A stretch of DNA of 64,000 bases from an uncultured Eubacteriaceae bacterium. GTDB lineage: Bacteria; Bacillota; Clostridia; Eubacteriales; Eubacteriaceae. Location: positions 186,001-250,000 of the forward strand of contig CAMBHL010000002.1 in assembly GCA_945867155.1 (NCBI GenBank). Reading direction: 5' to 3'. Below are positions 19,438-28,387 of this stretch, piece after piece. The notes under the pieces are model-generated. The model was given only the letters and a program-made list of their open reading frames with translations. It was not told the origin of the DNA and did not search any database. Both the position numbers and the translations under genes were made by a program. Each line of letters opens with the position of its first letter. Positions within the stretch are counted from its first letter, which is position 1.

Positions 19438-20178
19438 ATGACTTTTTTCAGAACCCTGATCTGGTTCATCCGGTTCTGGCTTTATCAGGTTGCAGCGATT
19501 CCCCTTTATATGAAGGTCAGCCGGCTGCGAAAGCAGGGCAGAACAGAGGAACACGACGCGATTCTCCACCGGATCGTTGGAAAATGGGCGAAAAAAATGT
19601 TCACGATGGCCGGAGGGCAGGTTGAGGTTTTCGGACTTGAAAATCTCGTCGACGGTCCGGCGGTGTACGTGGCCAATCATTTGAGCTATTTTGACATTCC
19701 CCTGATGATCGGATTTTTGGGGGATGATACGAAGCCGATGATGGCCAAAAAGCAGATCGCCAAAATTCCGGGCATCGCGGCGTGGATGCGGGAGCTGCAC
19801 TGCGTTTTTGTGGACCGCAGCCACCCCCGGGAATCGGTCAAGGCGCTGAAAGAGAGCGAACATTGGCTGTCTGAGGGTTATTCAATGGTCATTTTTCCGG
19901 AAGGCACCCGCTCCAAAGACGGCAGGGTTCACACCTTTAAATCCGGCGCGTTTCGCATCGCCAAAAAAGATGCGGTGCCGGTGGTGCCCTGCGTCATTGA
20001 AGGCACAGAACGGATGATGCGCCCGGGGGCCGTCTGGATTCATCCGGCGAAGGTATCGTTAACCGTGCTCAAACCGGTTCAGACTTCAGATTTTGACAAA
20101 AAAGCGTGGCGGGAACTGCCGGAAACCGTCCGGCAAATCATTGAAAGCTATCGTGAAAAGCAGCTGAAAAGGCAGTAA
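19438..20178 (+). CDS. 1-acyl-sn-glycerol-3-phosphate acyltransferase (PlsC family)
   Basis: A 246-residue membrane-associated acyltransferase. The N-terminal hydrophobic segment (residues 4-22) is followed by the catalytic block NHLSYFD (H-x4-D) and the phosphate-binding FPEGTRSKDG. PlsC acylates lysophosphatidic acid in phospholipid synthesis. It lies between cbiT and hemA with gaps of only 23 and 24 bp, so it is transcribed with tetrapyrrole genes although no link to that pathway is known. I chose the ATG at 19438; a GTG at 19411 overlapping cbiT is also open. Confidence 0.85.
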   Translation: MTFFRTLIWFIRFWLYQVAAIPLYMKVSRLRKQGRTEEHDAILHRIVGKWAKKMFTMAGGQVEVFGLENLVDGPAVYVANHLSYFDIPLMIGFLGDDTKPMMAKKQIAKIPGIAAWMRELHCVFVDRSHPRESVKALKESEHWLSEGYSMVIFPEGTRSKDGRVHTFKSGAFRIAKKDAVPVVPCVIEGTERMMRPGAVWIHPAKVSLTVLKPVQTSDFDKKAWRELPETVRQIIESYREKQLKRQ

Positions 20179-20202
20179 AGAAGAGGAAAACAGGAGGCAG
20201 TT

Positions 20203-21456
20203 GTGGAAATTGTTACCGTAGGATTGGATCATCGGAAAGCCCCGATGGAAGTCCGGGAAAAGGCGGCTTTTACCGTCCGTTCCCTGGCCCAGGTCACCGA
20301 GACGCTAAAGGCCCGGGGCATTGCAGAAGTCGTGGTGCTTTCGACCTGCAACCGTAGTGAAATCTATGCAGCCTCGGAAGATTCCGAAGCCGCCATCGAG
20401 GCTTTAAAAGCTTATTATGTGGATTACAAAACGCCGGAAATCGCCCCGTATCTTTACGCGTACGGCGGGCGTGACGCTGTGTGGCATCTTTTCCGCGTCG
20501 TGGCGGGACTGGATTCGATGATTCTCGGCGAAGACCAGATCCTCGGCCAGTCGAAGGATGCTTTGGCCAATGCCGAAAAAATTCACGGCACCGGCAAGTT
20601 TCTGACCAAGGCTTTCCGGGAAGCAATCACCTTTTCGAAGAAAATCAAGACGGTTTACAAAATTTCCGAGACGCCTCTGTCCCTGTCGTCCACAGCCGTC
20701 AAACATGTGAAGCGCCTTTTCCCCGACGATTATCAGAACAAGAAAGTGCTGATCATCGGCTCAGGGAAAATGGGAACCCTGGCCCTCCAGTACATGGACG
20801 CCGAAGGTTTTAACGACGTGACCATGACCAACCGGACCTATCACCCGCCGGTAGACTATCAGAAGACGTATCACGGCGATGTGAAGGTGGTGCCTTATCC
20901 GGAACGCTACAGCATCGTGCCGGACATGGACGTGATCATCGCGGCAACCGCCTCTCCGCACACCATCCTGAAAAAAGCGGACTTTCCGGCTTTGACCAAA
21001 CCGCTGCTGCTCATCGACCTCGCCCTGCCCCGGGATATTGACTCGGCGCTGGCAGATCTTGAGGGCGTGACCCTCTTGACCATCGACGATTTCAATCACA
21101 TCATCGATGAAACGAAAGCTTATCGGGAACGGGTGGCGCAGAAAATTGCGGTGGCCGTCGAAGACGCCGTCGACGAAATGATGGAATGGCTTAAAAAATC
21201 CAAGGTCGACGGTATGGTCGGCGACCTCAACCGAAAGGCGGCCCGCCGTTCAGAAGAAACCATTGAAATTCTCAACAAGCGCTATCAATTTGAGGGAAAG
21301 GATTATGAATTCCTCAAAAAAATTGTGCACTCTGAATTTCGGAAAATGGTGATGCCCACGGTCAAGAAGCTCAAGTCCCTGGAAGACGACAAGAGCATCA
21401 AACAGGCGAAAAAAGCGTACGGCCTGCTTTTGGAAAACGAGGATGACGCCCAATGA
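20203..21456 (+). CDS. hemA: Glutamyl-tRNA reductase
   Basis: A 417-residue enzyme that reduces glutamyl-tRNA to glutamate-1-semialdehyde, the first step of the C5 tetrapyrrole route. GLDHRKAPMEVREKAAF opens the catalytic domain, VVLSTCNRSEIYA carries the active-site Cys, and LDSMILGEDQILGQ follows. The NADPH domain has IGSGKMG, and a dimerisation helix bundle forms the C terminus. The GTG start has AGGAGG five bases before it. It overlaps the next gene by 4 bp (ATGA). Confidence 0.96.
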   Translation: MEIVTVGLDHRKAPMEVREKAAFTVRSLAQVTETLKARGIAEVVVLSTCNRSEIYAASEDSEAAIEALKAYYVDYKTPEIAPYLYAYGGRDAVWHLFRVVAGLDSMILGEDQILGQSKDALANAEKIHGTGKFLTKAFREAITFSKKIKTVYKISETPLSLSSTAVKHVKRLFPDDYQNKKVLIIGSGKMGTLALQYMDAEGFNDVTMTNRTYHPPVDYQKTYHGDVKVVPYPERYSIVPDMDVIIAATASPHTILKKADFPALTKPLLLIDLALPRDIDSALADLEGVTLLTIDDFNHIIDETKAYRERVAQKIAVAVEDAVDEMMEWLKKSKVDGMVGDLNRKAARRSEETIEILNKRYQFEGKDYEFLKKIVHSEFRKMVMPTVKKLKSLEDDKSIKQAKKAYGLLLENEDDAQ

Positions 21457-22034
21457 AACTGCCCATTTTGTTAGAAGTCGGGGCAAAAGAAGCCCTGGTG
21501 GTCGGCGCCGGACCTGTGGGAAGGCGTCGGGCCAAATCTCTGGCCGAGGCGGGCTGCCGGGTCACTGTCGCCGCGCGGACCGCGCCGAAAGAGGGGCTGC
21601 CGCCGGGCTGCAAGCTGGCCGAAGGCGGCTACACTGCGGCTTTGCTGGCCCACAAAAGCATTGTGGTGGCGGCGACGAATCAGCGGGAGGTCAATGCGCA
21701 GATTGTGGCCGACTGCAAAACCAGGGGCATTTTGGTCAACGCTGCAGACGATCCGGAACATTCGGACTTCTTTTTCCCGTCTGTCATCCGGCGGGGCGAC
21801 CTGACGCTGTCAGTCTGCACCGAAGGGGCCAGCCCGTCCATGACCCGCCAGATTGCGAGGGCTCTTCGGGAAACTTATCCCGAAAGCATCGGCGAACGGC
21901 TTCGCTATTTGAAAATTTTAAGGCCGCGCGTTCTAAAAAATGGTCAGTCCAAATCAGAACAGCGCAGGCTTTTAAAAGACATGACAGACTGGCCATTGGA
22001 AAAACTGCGGGAAGCAGCTGAAAGGGGAGACTAA
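21453..22034 (+). CDS. Precorrin-2 dehydrogenase (siroheme synthase N-terminal type)
   Basis: A 193-residue protein with a Rossmann fold start: LPILLEVGAKEALVVGAGPVGRRRAKSL, then VVAATNQREVNAQI and NAADDPEHSDFFFPS, the pattern of SirC/Met8/CysG N-terminal domains. It oxidises precorrin-2 to sirohydrochlorin (factor II) with NAD. That product is the substrate for CbiK in the cobalt-early pathway. No ferrochelatase motif is evident. It overlaps hemA by 4 bp and lies 1 bp before hemC. Confidence 0.9.
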   Translation: MKLPILLEVGAKEALVVGAGPVGRRRAKSLAEAGCRVTVAARTAPKEGLPPGCKLAEGGYTAALLAHKSIVVAATNQREVNAQIVADCKTRGILVNAADDPEHSDFFFPSVIRRGDLTLSVCTEGASPSMTRQIARALRETYPESIGERLRYLKILRPRVLKNGQSKSEQRRLLKDMTDWPLEKLREAAERGD

Positions 22035-22035
22035 G

Positions 22036-22953
22036 ATGGAAAAAAATTGCGTGCGTGTTGGCACACGGGGGAGCCAGCTGGCGCTGACCCAAACCAAGTG
22101 GGTCATTGCGCAGTTAAAAAAAGCCTGTCCCGAATATGATTTTGAGCTGAAAGTGATCCGGACCCGGGGAGACGCAGATCAGAAACGGCCTTTGGATCAG
22201 ATCGGCGGAAAAGGGCTTTTTACGAAAGAAATCGAAGACGAACTGTTGAACGGCCAGATTCAGTTGGCCGTTCACAGCATGAAGGACATGCCGGCAAAGC
22301 TGCCCAAGGGACTGATGCTCCTGCCGCCGCCGGTTCGGGAAGACCCGTCGGATGTGCTGGTGACCCATGAAGATGTCTGGGGCATCGAGGAACTCCGGGA
22401 AGGCGCTGTGATCGGCACTGGCAGCAAACGCCGGGCCTTTCAGATCAAACAGCTGCGCCAAGATATTCAGTGCGTCAATATACGCGGCAACATCGACACA
22501 CGGCTTCGCAAGCTGGACAGCGAACATTTGGACGGCATCATTCTGGCAGCCGCGGGCATGAAACGCCTCGGGGTATACGGCCAGGGCGATTACGAAGTGC
22601 TGCCGCTGGAGCCGACCGACTTTATTTGTGCGCCGGCTCAGGGGATTCTCGCCCTTGAAGCCAGGGAAGACAACATGACCATTCGCAAAATGGCCGCGCG
22701 CATTGAAGACCGGACAGCCGCCATTCAGATGAAAGCAGAACGGGCGTTCCTCATCGCGCTGAACGGGGACTGCCACCTGCCCATCGGCGCTTACTGCGAC
22801 ATCAATCAAAGCGGCAGGCTGACCCTTCACGGCGTTTACGGCGACGCCTCCGGCGAACATCTGGCCATGGCCTCAGTCATGGGCACCTGCTGTGAGGCTG
22901 AATCCCTTGGCACGGCATTGGCCGATCAATTGAAAGGAGAAGTGGAAGGATGA
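22036..22953 (+). CDS. hemC: Porphobilinogen deaminase (hydroxymethylbilane synthase)
   Basis: A 305-residue enzyme joining four porphobilinogens. It has VGTRGSQLALTQT at the N terminus, DQIGGKGLFTKEIEDELL, and LNGDCHLPIGAYC with the Cys that carries the dipyrromethane cofactor. Length is normal. GGGGAG precedes the ATG, and the end overlaps the next gene by 4 bp. Confidence 0.96.
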   Translation: MEKNCVRVGTRGSQLALTQTKWVIAQLKKACPEYDFELKVIRTRGDADQKRPLDQIGGKGLFTKEIEDELLNGQIQLAVHSMKDMPAKLPKGLMLLPPPVREDPSDVLVTHEDVWGIEELREGAVIGTGSKRRAFQIKQLRQDIQCVNIRGNIDTRLRKLDSEHLDGIILAAAGMKRLGVYGQGDYEVLPLEPTDFICAPAQGILALEAREDNMTIRKMAARIEDRTAAIQMKAERAFLIALNGDCHLPIGAYCDINQSGRLTLHGVYGDASGEHLAMASVMGTCCEAESLGTALADQLKGEVEG

Positions 22954-24476
22954 CGCCAAAGAAAACAGGCAAAGTCTATTTAGTAGGCGGCGGATGCGGC
23001 AATCCCGAATTTCTGACCCTTCGGGGACAGAAAGTGCTGTCCCGCTGCGATACGGTGGTGTACGACGCCCTGGTGAATCCCGCGCTTCTGGCCTGGGCGC
23101 CGGAAGACTGCGAACGCATTTACGTCGGCAAAAGAGCCGCCAATCACGCCCTGCCCCAGGATGGCATCAACGAACTGCTCGTCAAACTCGCCAAAGAGGG
23201 AAAAGAAGTGGTCCGTCTCAAAGGCGGAGACCCTTACGTTTTTGGCCGGGGCGGCGAAGAAGGTGTCGCCCTGCATCAGGCCGGCGTCTCCTTTGAAGAA
23301 GTGCCGGGGATCACGTCGGTGATCGGCGGCCTGGCCTGCGCAGGCATTCCCATCACCCATCGGGACTGTGCATCTTCTTTCCAGGTGGTCACGGGCCATC
23401 TCAAAAATGATGCGGCGCATCTGGACTGGAAAGTCCTTGCCGCGACAAAGGGCACCCTGGTTTTTCTGATGGGCATGAAAAACATCGAAAAGATCACGGC
23501 AAATTTGATAGAAAACGGCATGGACCCGAAGACGCCGGCGGCAGTCGTGCGGGAAGCTTCGACCCCGAGACAGGAAACCGTCACAGGGGAACTTGAAAAC
23601 ATCGCCGAAAAGGCGGAAAGTTTAAGTGCGCCGGCGCTGATTGTCATCGGCGAAGTGGTGAAGCTGCGGGACGACCTGCGTTTCTTCGACAACCGACCCT
23701 TTTTCGGCAGGCGCTTTGTGGTGACCCGCTCCCGGGCCCAGGCTTCGAAGCTCGTGGAAAAAATTCAGGAAGAAGGCGGCGAGTCCGTGATGTACCCGAC
23801 CATCCGCATTCAGCCGGTGGCGTCGGAAATGGCGCGGCTCAAAACAGTGATCGGCCATCTTGCCGATTATTCCCATTTGATTTTGACGAGCGTCAACGGT
23901 GTGGCCCTGTTCTTTGAACAGCTCGACGCCTGTCATAAAGACGCCCGGGCATTGGCAGGACTCACAGTGACGGCCATCGGGAAAGCGACAGCCGCTGCCC
24001 TTAAAAAGCACGGCGTGACGCCGGACATTGTGCCGAAGCAGTTCGTCGGCGAGGCGCTGGTGGAAGCCCTGGCTCCTGAACTTTCGGCGGCCGACCGCAT
24101 CTTAATGCCCCGGTCGAAAAACGCCCGGCCTTATGTCATGGAAGCCCTTTCCAAAATCTGCGAAGTCGACGAGATCAAAATTTACGAAACGTTGCGGGAA
24201 GACCGGACCGACGTGGACGTGCCGGCTCTTTTGAAAAGCAGAGATGTCGATTACATCACCTTTACTTCATCGACCACCGCGCGTTATTTCGCTGAAAAAA
24301 TCGGCCCGGACTGTGCGGCGCTGTTCAAGACATCCGGCGCAAAATGCGCGTCCATCGGCCCGAAAACCTCTGAACAGCTGAAGAAGCTGGGTCTTCCTGT
24401 CGACATTCAGGCGACCACCTACACCATCGACGGACTCGTCGAAGCCATAAAAGAGGATTGCATAAAAGCGCATTAA
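22950..24476 (+). CDS. cobA-hemD: Uroporphyrinogen-III C-methyltransferase / uroporphyrinogen-III synthase fusion
   Basis: A 508-residue bifunctional protein. Residues 1 to about 245 are a SUMT with YLVGGGCGNPEFLTLRG, VVRLKGGDPYVFGRGGEE and ITSVIGGLACAGIPITHR. Residues from about 255 are HemD-type, with VVTRSRAQASKLVEKIQEEGGE and FTSSTTARYF. HemD closes the tetrapyrrole ring; SUMT methylates C-2 and C-7 to give precorrin-2. This fusion is common in Clostridia. It follows hemC with an ATGA overlap. Confidence 0.95.
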   Translation: MTPKKTGKVYLVGGGCGNPEFLTLRGQKVLSRCDTVVYDALVNPALLAWAPEDCERIYVGKRAANHALPQDGINELLVKLAKEGKEVVRLKGGDPYVFGRGGEEGVALHQAGVSFEEVPGITSVIGGLACAGIPITHRDCASSFQVVTGHLKNDAAHLDWKVLAATKGTLVFLMGMKNIEKITANLIENGMDPKTPAAVVREASTPRQETVTGELENIAEKAESLSAPALIVIGEVVKLRDDLRFFDNRPFFGRRFVVTRSRAQASKLVEKIQEEGGESVMYPTIRIQPVASEMARLKTVIGHLADYSHLILTSVNGVALFFEQLDACHKDARALAGLTVTAIGKATAAALKKHGVTPDIVPKQFVGEALVEALAPELSAADRILMPRSKNARPYVMEALSKICEVDEIKIYETLREDRTDVDVPALLKSRDVDYITFTSSTTARYFAEKIGPDCAALFKTSGAKCASIGPKTSEQLKKLGLPVDIQATTYTIDGLVEAIKEDCIKAH

Positions 24477-24536
24477 CGCGTATGATTATTCTATACAATA
24501 TGAGGTTATGTGTTTTTTTAGAAAGAAGGTTTTAAT

Positions 24537-25511
24537 ATGTTACCGACCAGATTGAGAAAAAATGAAAAGATTCGTAAATTGATCCGCGAAACGCGCCTGT
24601 CTATGGATGACGTGGTGTATCCGGTTTTCGTGATCGAAGGCACGAACATCAAAGAAGAAATTCCGTCCATGAAGGGTCAGTACCGCTACTCCATCGACCG
24701 GCTGGACGAAGCCGTCGACATGTTCAAAGCGGCCGGCATTGAATACATTATTTTATTCGGCATTCCGGACGAAAGCAAAAAAGACGCCGAGGGCACCCCG
24801 GCTTTCGCAGATGACGGCATCGTCCAGCAGGCGATCCGGAAACTCAAAGCCCTCATGCCGGAACTTTACATCATCGGCGACGTCTGCCTGTGCGAATACA
24901 AAGCCGACGGGCACTGCTGCTTCTTTGAAGAAAACGGCGATATCAAGCGGGGCAAATCCCTGGATACCCTGTGCAAAGTCGCAGTGAGCCAGGCCCGGGC
25001 CGGCGTCGACATGATCGCACCGTCCGACATGATGGACGGACACATCACTGCTTTGAGAAAAGCCCTCGACGACGCCGGATTTGAAAGCATCCCGATCATG
25101 GGCTACTCCGCTAAATTTGCTTCGACCTTCTACGGCCCCTTCCGGGACGCTGCAGATTCGGCTCCGGCTTTCGGCGACCGCCGTTCCTATCAGATGGACC
25201 CGGCCAACGGCAAAGAAGCGCTCAAGGAAATCGAACTGGATATCGAAGAAGGCGCGGACATCGTCATGGTCAAGCCGGCGATGCCTTATCTGGATGTGCT
25301 CAGCCAAGGCAAGGAACTGTCTTTCCTGCCAATGGCAGCCTATCAGGTTTCCGGCGAATACGCCATGATCCGCACCGCTGTGGACCAGGGCCTGCTCGAC
25401 GAACGGGCGATTTTCGAAAGCCTGATCTGTATCAAACGGGCCGGCGCAGAAATCATCATCACCTACTTTGCGCCGATTTTGAAAGATTTGCTTGCAAAAT
25501 ATCAGGATTAA
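24537..25511 (+). CDS. hemB: Delta-aminolevulinic acid dehydratase (porphobilinogen synthase)
   Basis: A 324-residue enzyme that joins two aminolevulinates. A Cys-rich metal loop is present (VCLCEYKADGHCCFF, about residues 117-131), suggesting a Zn-dependent form. MGYSAKFASTFYGPFRDA and VMVKPAMPYLD supply the two Schiff-base lysines. GAAAGAAGG precedes the ATG. The 60-bp gap upstream has a TATACAAT -10-like sequence without a good -35, so an internal promoter is possible but unproven. Confidence 0.96.
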   Translation: MLPTRLRKNEKIRKLIRETRLSMDDVVYPVFVIEGTNIKEEIPSMKGQYRYSIDRLDEAVDMFKAAGIEYIILFGIPDESKKDAEGTPAFADDGIVQQAIRKLKALMPELYIIGDVCLCEYKADGHCCFFEENGDIKRGKSLDTLCKVAVSQARAGVDMIAPSDMMDGHITALRKALDDAGFESIPIMGYSAKFASTFYGPFRDAADSAPAFGDRRSYQMDPANGKEALKEIELDIEEGADIVMVKPAMPYLDVLSQGKELSFLPMAAYQVSGEYAMIRTAVDQGLLDERAIFESLICIKRAGAEIIITYFAPILKDLLAKYQD

Positions 25512-25515
25512 GCCA

Positions 25516-26817
25516 ATGCGTCACGAACATTCAGAACAATTATTCAAACGGGCTAAAAAAGTGATCCCCGGCGGGGTGAACTCGCCGGTCCGCGCTTTTA
25601 AAAACGTCGGCATCGCGCCGGTGTTTGCCGAAAAGGGCAAAGGCTCCAAAATCACCGATGCCGATCAGAATGTCTACACGGACTACATCTGTTCGTGGGG
25701 ACCTTTGATTTTCGGACACGCTTCAGATATTTATTATCACGATATCGACAAGGCCCTGGCCAAGGGGAGCACCTTTGGCCTGGCGACGGAAATTGAAATC
25801 GAAATGGCGGAAGCCCTTGTCGACGCGTTCCCAAGTGTGGAACAGGTCCGGATGGTCAACTCTGGGACGGAAGCGACGATGTCTGCGATCCGCCTGGCGA
25901 GAGGTTACACGGGACGGGAAAAGTTCATCAAATTCGAAGGCTGCTACCACGGTCATTCAGACTCCCTGCTCGTGAAATCCGGTTCGGGCACCCTGACCTT
26001 TGGGGAACCGACGAGCGCCGGGGTCACCAAGGGGACCGCGAAAGACACTTTGGTCGCCGTGTACAACGATCTGGATTCGGTCAAAGCTCTTTTTGCTGAA
26101 AACAAAGGGGAAATCGCCTGCGTCATCGTCGAACCGGTCGCGGGCAATATGGGCGTTGTGCCGCCAAATCCTGGCTTTATGGAAGGCCTGCGGGCGATCA
26201 CTGAAGAAGAAGGGGCGCTTCTGATTTTTGACGAAGTGATCACCGGCTTCCGAGTCGCTTACGGCGGCGCGCAGACGCTGATGAACATCAAACCGGATTT
26301 AACCACCGTCGGCAAAATCATCGGCGGCGGCATGCCCGTGGGCGCCTTTGGCGGGCGCGCGGACATCATGGCGATGCTGGCGCCGGACGGCCCGGTTTAT
26401 CAGGCCGGCACCCTGTCGGGCAACCCCATCGCGATGCACATGGGCCTCAACACCCTGCGCTATCTCAAAGCCCATCCGGAAACCTACGACATCGTCAACG
26501 CCCGGGCGAAGCGTCTGGCCGAAGGCTTTGAAGCCAATATTAAGGCCACAGACGTCAAAGCGGTAGTAAACCGCTATGCCGGCATGTCGGCGCTGTTCTT
26601 CACCGACCGGAAAGTCGAAAACTTCGATGACGTGATGACCAGCGACACAAAGGTCTACGCTGATTATTTCAGAAAGATGCTCGATATGGGCAACATGCTG
26701 CCGCCGTCTCAGTACGAAGGCATTTTTGTTTCCCGCGCCCACACCGAAGCGGATATTGACAAAACCATTGCGGACAACCGCAAGGCCCTGGAAGCGATTG
26801 CGGAAGGACGCGAATAA
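25516..26817 (+). CDS. hemL: Glutamate-1-semialdehyde 2,1-aminomutase
   Basis: A 433-residue PLP enzyme converting glutamate-1-semialdehyde to 5-aminolevulinate. It shows PGGVNSPVRAFKNVG, VNSGTEATMSAIRLARG, ALLIFDEVITGFRVAYGG (PLP Asp) and TTVGKIIGGGMPVGAFGG (Schiff-base Lys). The chosen ATG lies 4 bp after the hemB stop; an upstream TTG inside hemB is open in frame but not conserved. With hemA, hemB and hemC it completes the supply of uroporphyrinogen precursors. Confidence 0.95.
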   Translation: MRHEHSEQLFKRAKKVIPGGVNSPVRAFKNVGIAPVFAEKGKGSKITDADQNVYTDYICSWGPLIFGHASDIYYHDIDKALAKGSTFGLATEIEIEMAEALVDAFPSVEQVRMVNSGTEATMSAIRLARGYTGREKFIKFEGCYHGHSDSLLVKSGSGTLTFGEPTSAGVTKGTAKDTLVAVYNDLDSVKALFAENKGEIACVIVEPVAGNMGVVPPNPGFMEGLRAITEEEGALLIFDEVITGFRVAYGGAQTLMNIKPDLTTVGKIIGGGMPVGAFGGRADIMAMLAPDGPVYQAGTLSGNPIAMHMGLNTLRYLKAHPETYDIVNARAKRLAEGFEANIKATDVKAVVNRYAGMSALFFTDRKVENFDDVMTSDTKVYADYFRKMLDMGNMLPPSQYEGIFVSRAHTEADIDKTIADNRKALEAIAEGRE

Positions 26818-26828
26818 GGAGAACACCG

Positions 26829-27623
26829 ATGAAAAAACAGGCATTGCTGGTCATCTCTTTCGGCACGTCCTATCATGAAACCTACCACAAGACCATCGAA
26901 AAGATCTGTGAAGATCTGCAGGCGGCGTTTCCGAACGCCGATTTGTTCCTAGCCTACACGTCGAAGATCATCGTTAAAAAACTAAAGAAACGGGATGGTA
27001 TCGACGTCATGACGCCAGCCGAAGCGATGGACAAAATCGTCGCAGAGGGCTACGATGAAGTGCTCTGTCAAACCACCCACGTGATCAACGGCCACGAATT
27101 TTACGGCATGATTCGGGAACTCAGAGCCTATCTTCCGAAAATCGCAAGCATTAAAATCGGCCGCCCTCTTTTGAGCAGTCACGATGATTTTATGCAGGTG
27201 ACCGACATTTTGCTCGGACAGGTGCCGCCGCTGTCGCCGGTGGACGCCTTGGTTTTCATGGGACACGGTACGGAACATCACGCCAATTCAGCTTACCCGG
27301 CCATGGATCATTATTTAAAACAAGCCGGCGGCTCGCAGATTTACATGGCGACTGTCGAAGGTTATCCAACATTGGAGGAAGTGGCGGCGCATTTGAAAGC
27401 GCAGCACATCCGGCGCGTCACCCTGATGCCCTTTATGGTTGTCGCAGGGGACCACGCCCTCAACGATATGGCTGGAGAAGACGAAGATTCCTGGAAAAAT
27501 CAGCTTAAAGGGGATGGCTTTGATGTGAACTGTATTGTAAAAGGCATGGGAGAGCTTCCGGCGGTCCGCGGTTTATTTGTTGAGCACCTTCAAAACGGAG
27601 TTGATTTAAAGGAGTTATTATGA
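26829..27623 (+). CDS. cbiK: Sirohydrochlorin cobaltochelatase CbiK
   Basis: A 264-residue chelatase of the CbiK type (twice the size of CbiX-short). The N-terminal motif is LLVISFGTSYHETYHKTI, and metal-site histidines occur in QTTHVINGHEF and FMGHGTEHHANSAYPAMD. It inserts Co2+ into sirohydrochlorin, the defining early step of anaerobic B12 synthesis. No signal peptide is seen, so it is cytosolic, unlike some periplasmic CbiK paralogues. It overlaps cbiF by 4 bp. Confidence 0.93.
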   Translation: MKKQALLVISFGTSYHETYHKTIEKICEDLQAAFPNADLFLAYTSKIIVKKLKKRDGIDVMTPAEAMDKIVAEGYDEVLCQTTHVINGHEFYGMIRELRAYLPKIASIKIGRPLLSSHDDFMQVTDILLGQVPPLSPVDALVFMGHGTEHHANSAYPAMDHYLKQAGGSQIYMATVEGYPTLEEVAAHLKAQHIRRVTLMPFMVVAGDHALNDMAGEDEDSWKNQLKGDGFDVNCIVKGMGELPAVRGLFVEHLQNGVDLKELL

Positions 27624-28384
27624 GCGATCAAACAGTTTATCTGATCGGAGCCGGTCCGGGAGATCCGGAACTGATCACCCTCAAAGGCAAACGCCTTATC
27701 GAAGCAGCCGACGTGATTATTTACGCAGGATCACTGGTCAATCCCCATGTTCTGGACGGCCACAAGCCGGACGCTGAAATCCACAATTCAGCGTCGATGA
27801 CGTTGGATGAAGTCATCGACGTGATGAAAAAGGGGATTGATGCCGGAAAACGAGTGGTCCGGGTACATACCGGCGACCCGTCCATTTACGGCGCCATCCG
27901 GGAACAAATGGACCGACTCGAAGAAATGGGCATTCCCTACGAAGTGGTGCCGGGGGTTTCCTCATTTACGGCGTCCGCCTCGGTCCTTAAAAAAGAATTC
28001 ACCTTGCCGGACGTGTCCCAGACTGTGATCTGCACGCGCCTTGAAGGCCGTACGCCGGTGCCGGAACGGGAACAGCTGGAAACCCTGGCGAAGCACCGGG
28101 CTTCCATGGCCATTTTCCTGTCGGTTCAGAATATCGGCGAAGTGGTCCGCCGCCTGCTCACGTCCTATCCTGAACAGACGCCGGTGGCTGTCGTTCAGCG
28201 CGCCACCTGGCCGGATCAGAAAATCGTTCAGGGCACATTGGCCGACATCGAAGAAAAAGTGAAGGCGGCCGATATTCACAAGACGGCGCAGATTCTCGTC
28301 GGCGATTTCCTCGGAGACCGCTACGAACTGTCTAAACTTTACGACCCGAGCTTCAGCCACGAGTTCAGAAAAGCCAAGGTTTAA
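27620..28384 (+). CDS. cbiF: Cobalt-precorrin-4 C11-methyltransferase
   Basis: A 254-residue tetrapyrrole methylase: YLIGAGPGDPELITLKG, VVRVHTGDPSIYGAIREQ and PGVSSFTASASVLKKEFTLP. The tail EQTPVAVVQRATWPDQKIV is typical of CbiF/CobM. It methylates C-11. Coupled to cbiK by a TTATGA overlap, and 3 bp from cbiG. Confidence 0.95.
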   Translation: MSDQTVYLIGAGPGDPELITLKGKRLIEAADVIIYAGSLVNPHVLDGHKPDAEIHNSASMTLDEVIDVMKKGIDAGKRVVRVHTGDPSIYGAIREQMDRLEEMGIPYEVVPGVSSFTASASVLKKEFTLPDVSQTVICTRLEGRTPVPEREQLETLAKHRASMAIFLSVQNIGEVVRRLLTSYPEQTPVAVVQRATWPDQKIVQGTLADIEEKVKAADIHKTAQILVGDFLGDRYELSKLYDPSFSHEFRKAKV

Positions 28385-28387
28385 TGA

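Noticed and set aside
24490..24536. Strong promoter before hemB
   Set aside because: TATACAAT is present but no -35 at 16-18 bases; could be chance in an AT-rich gap.
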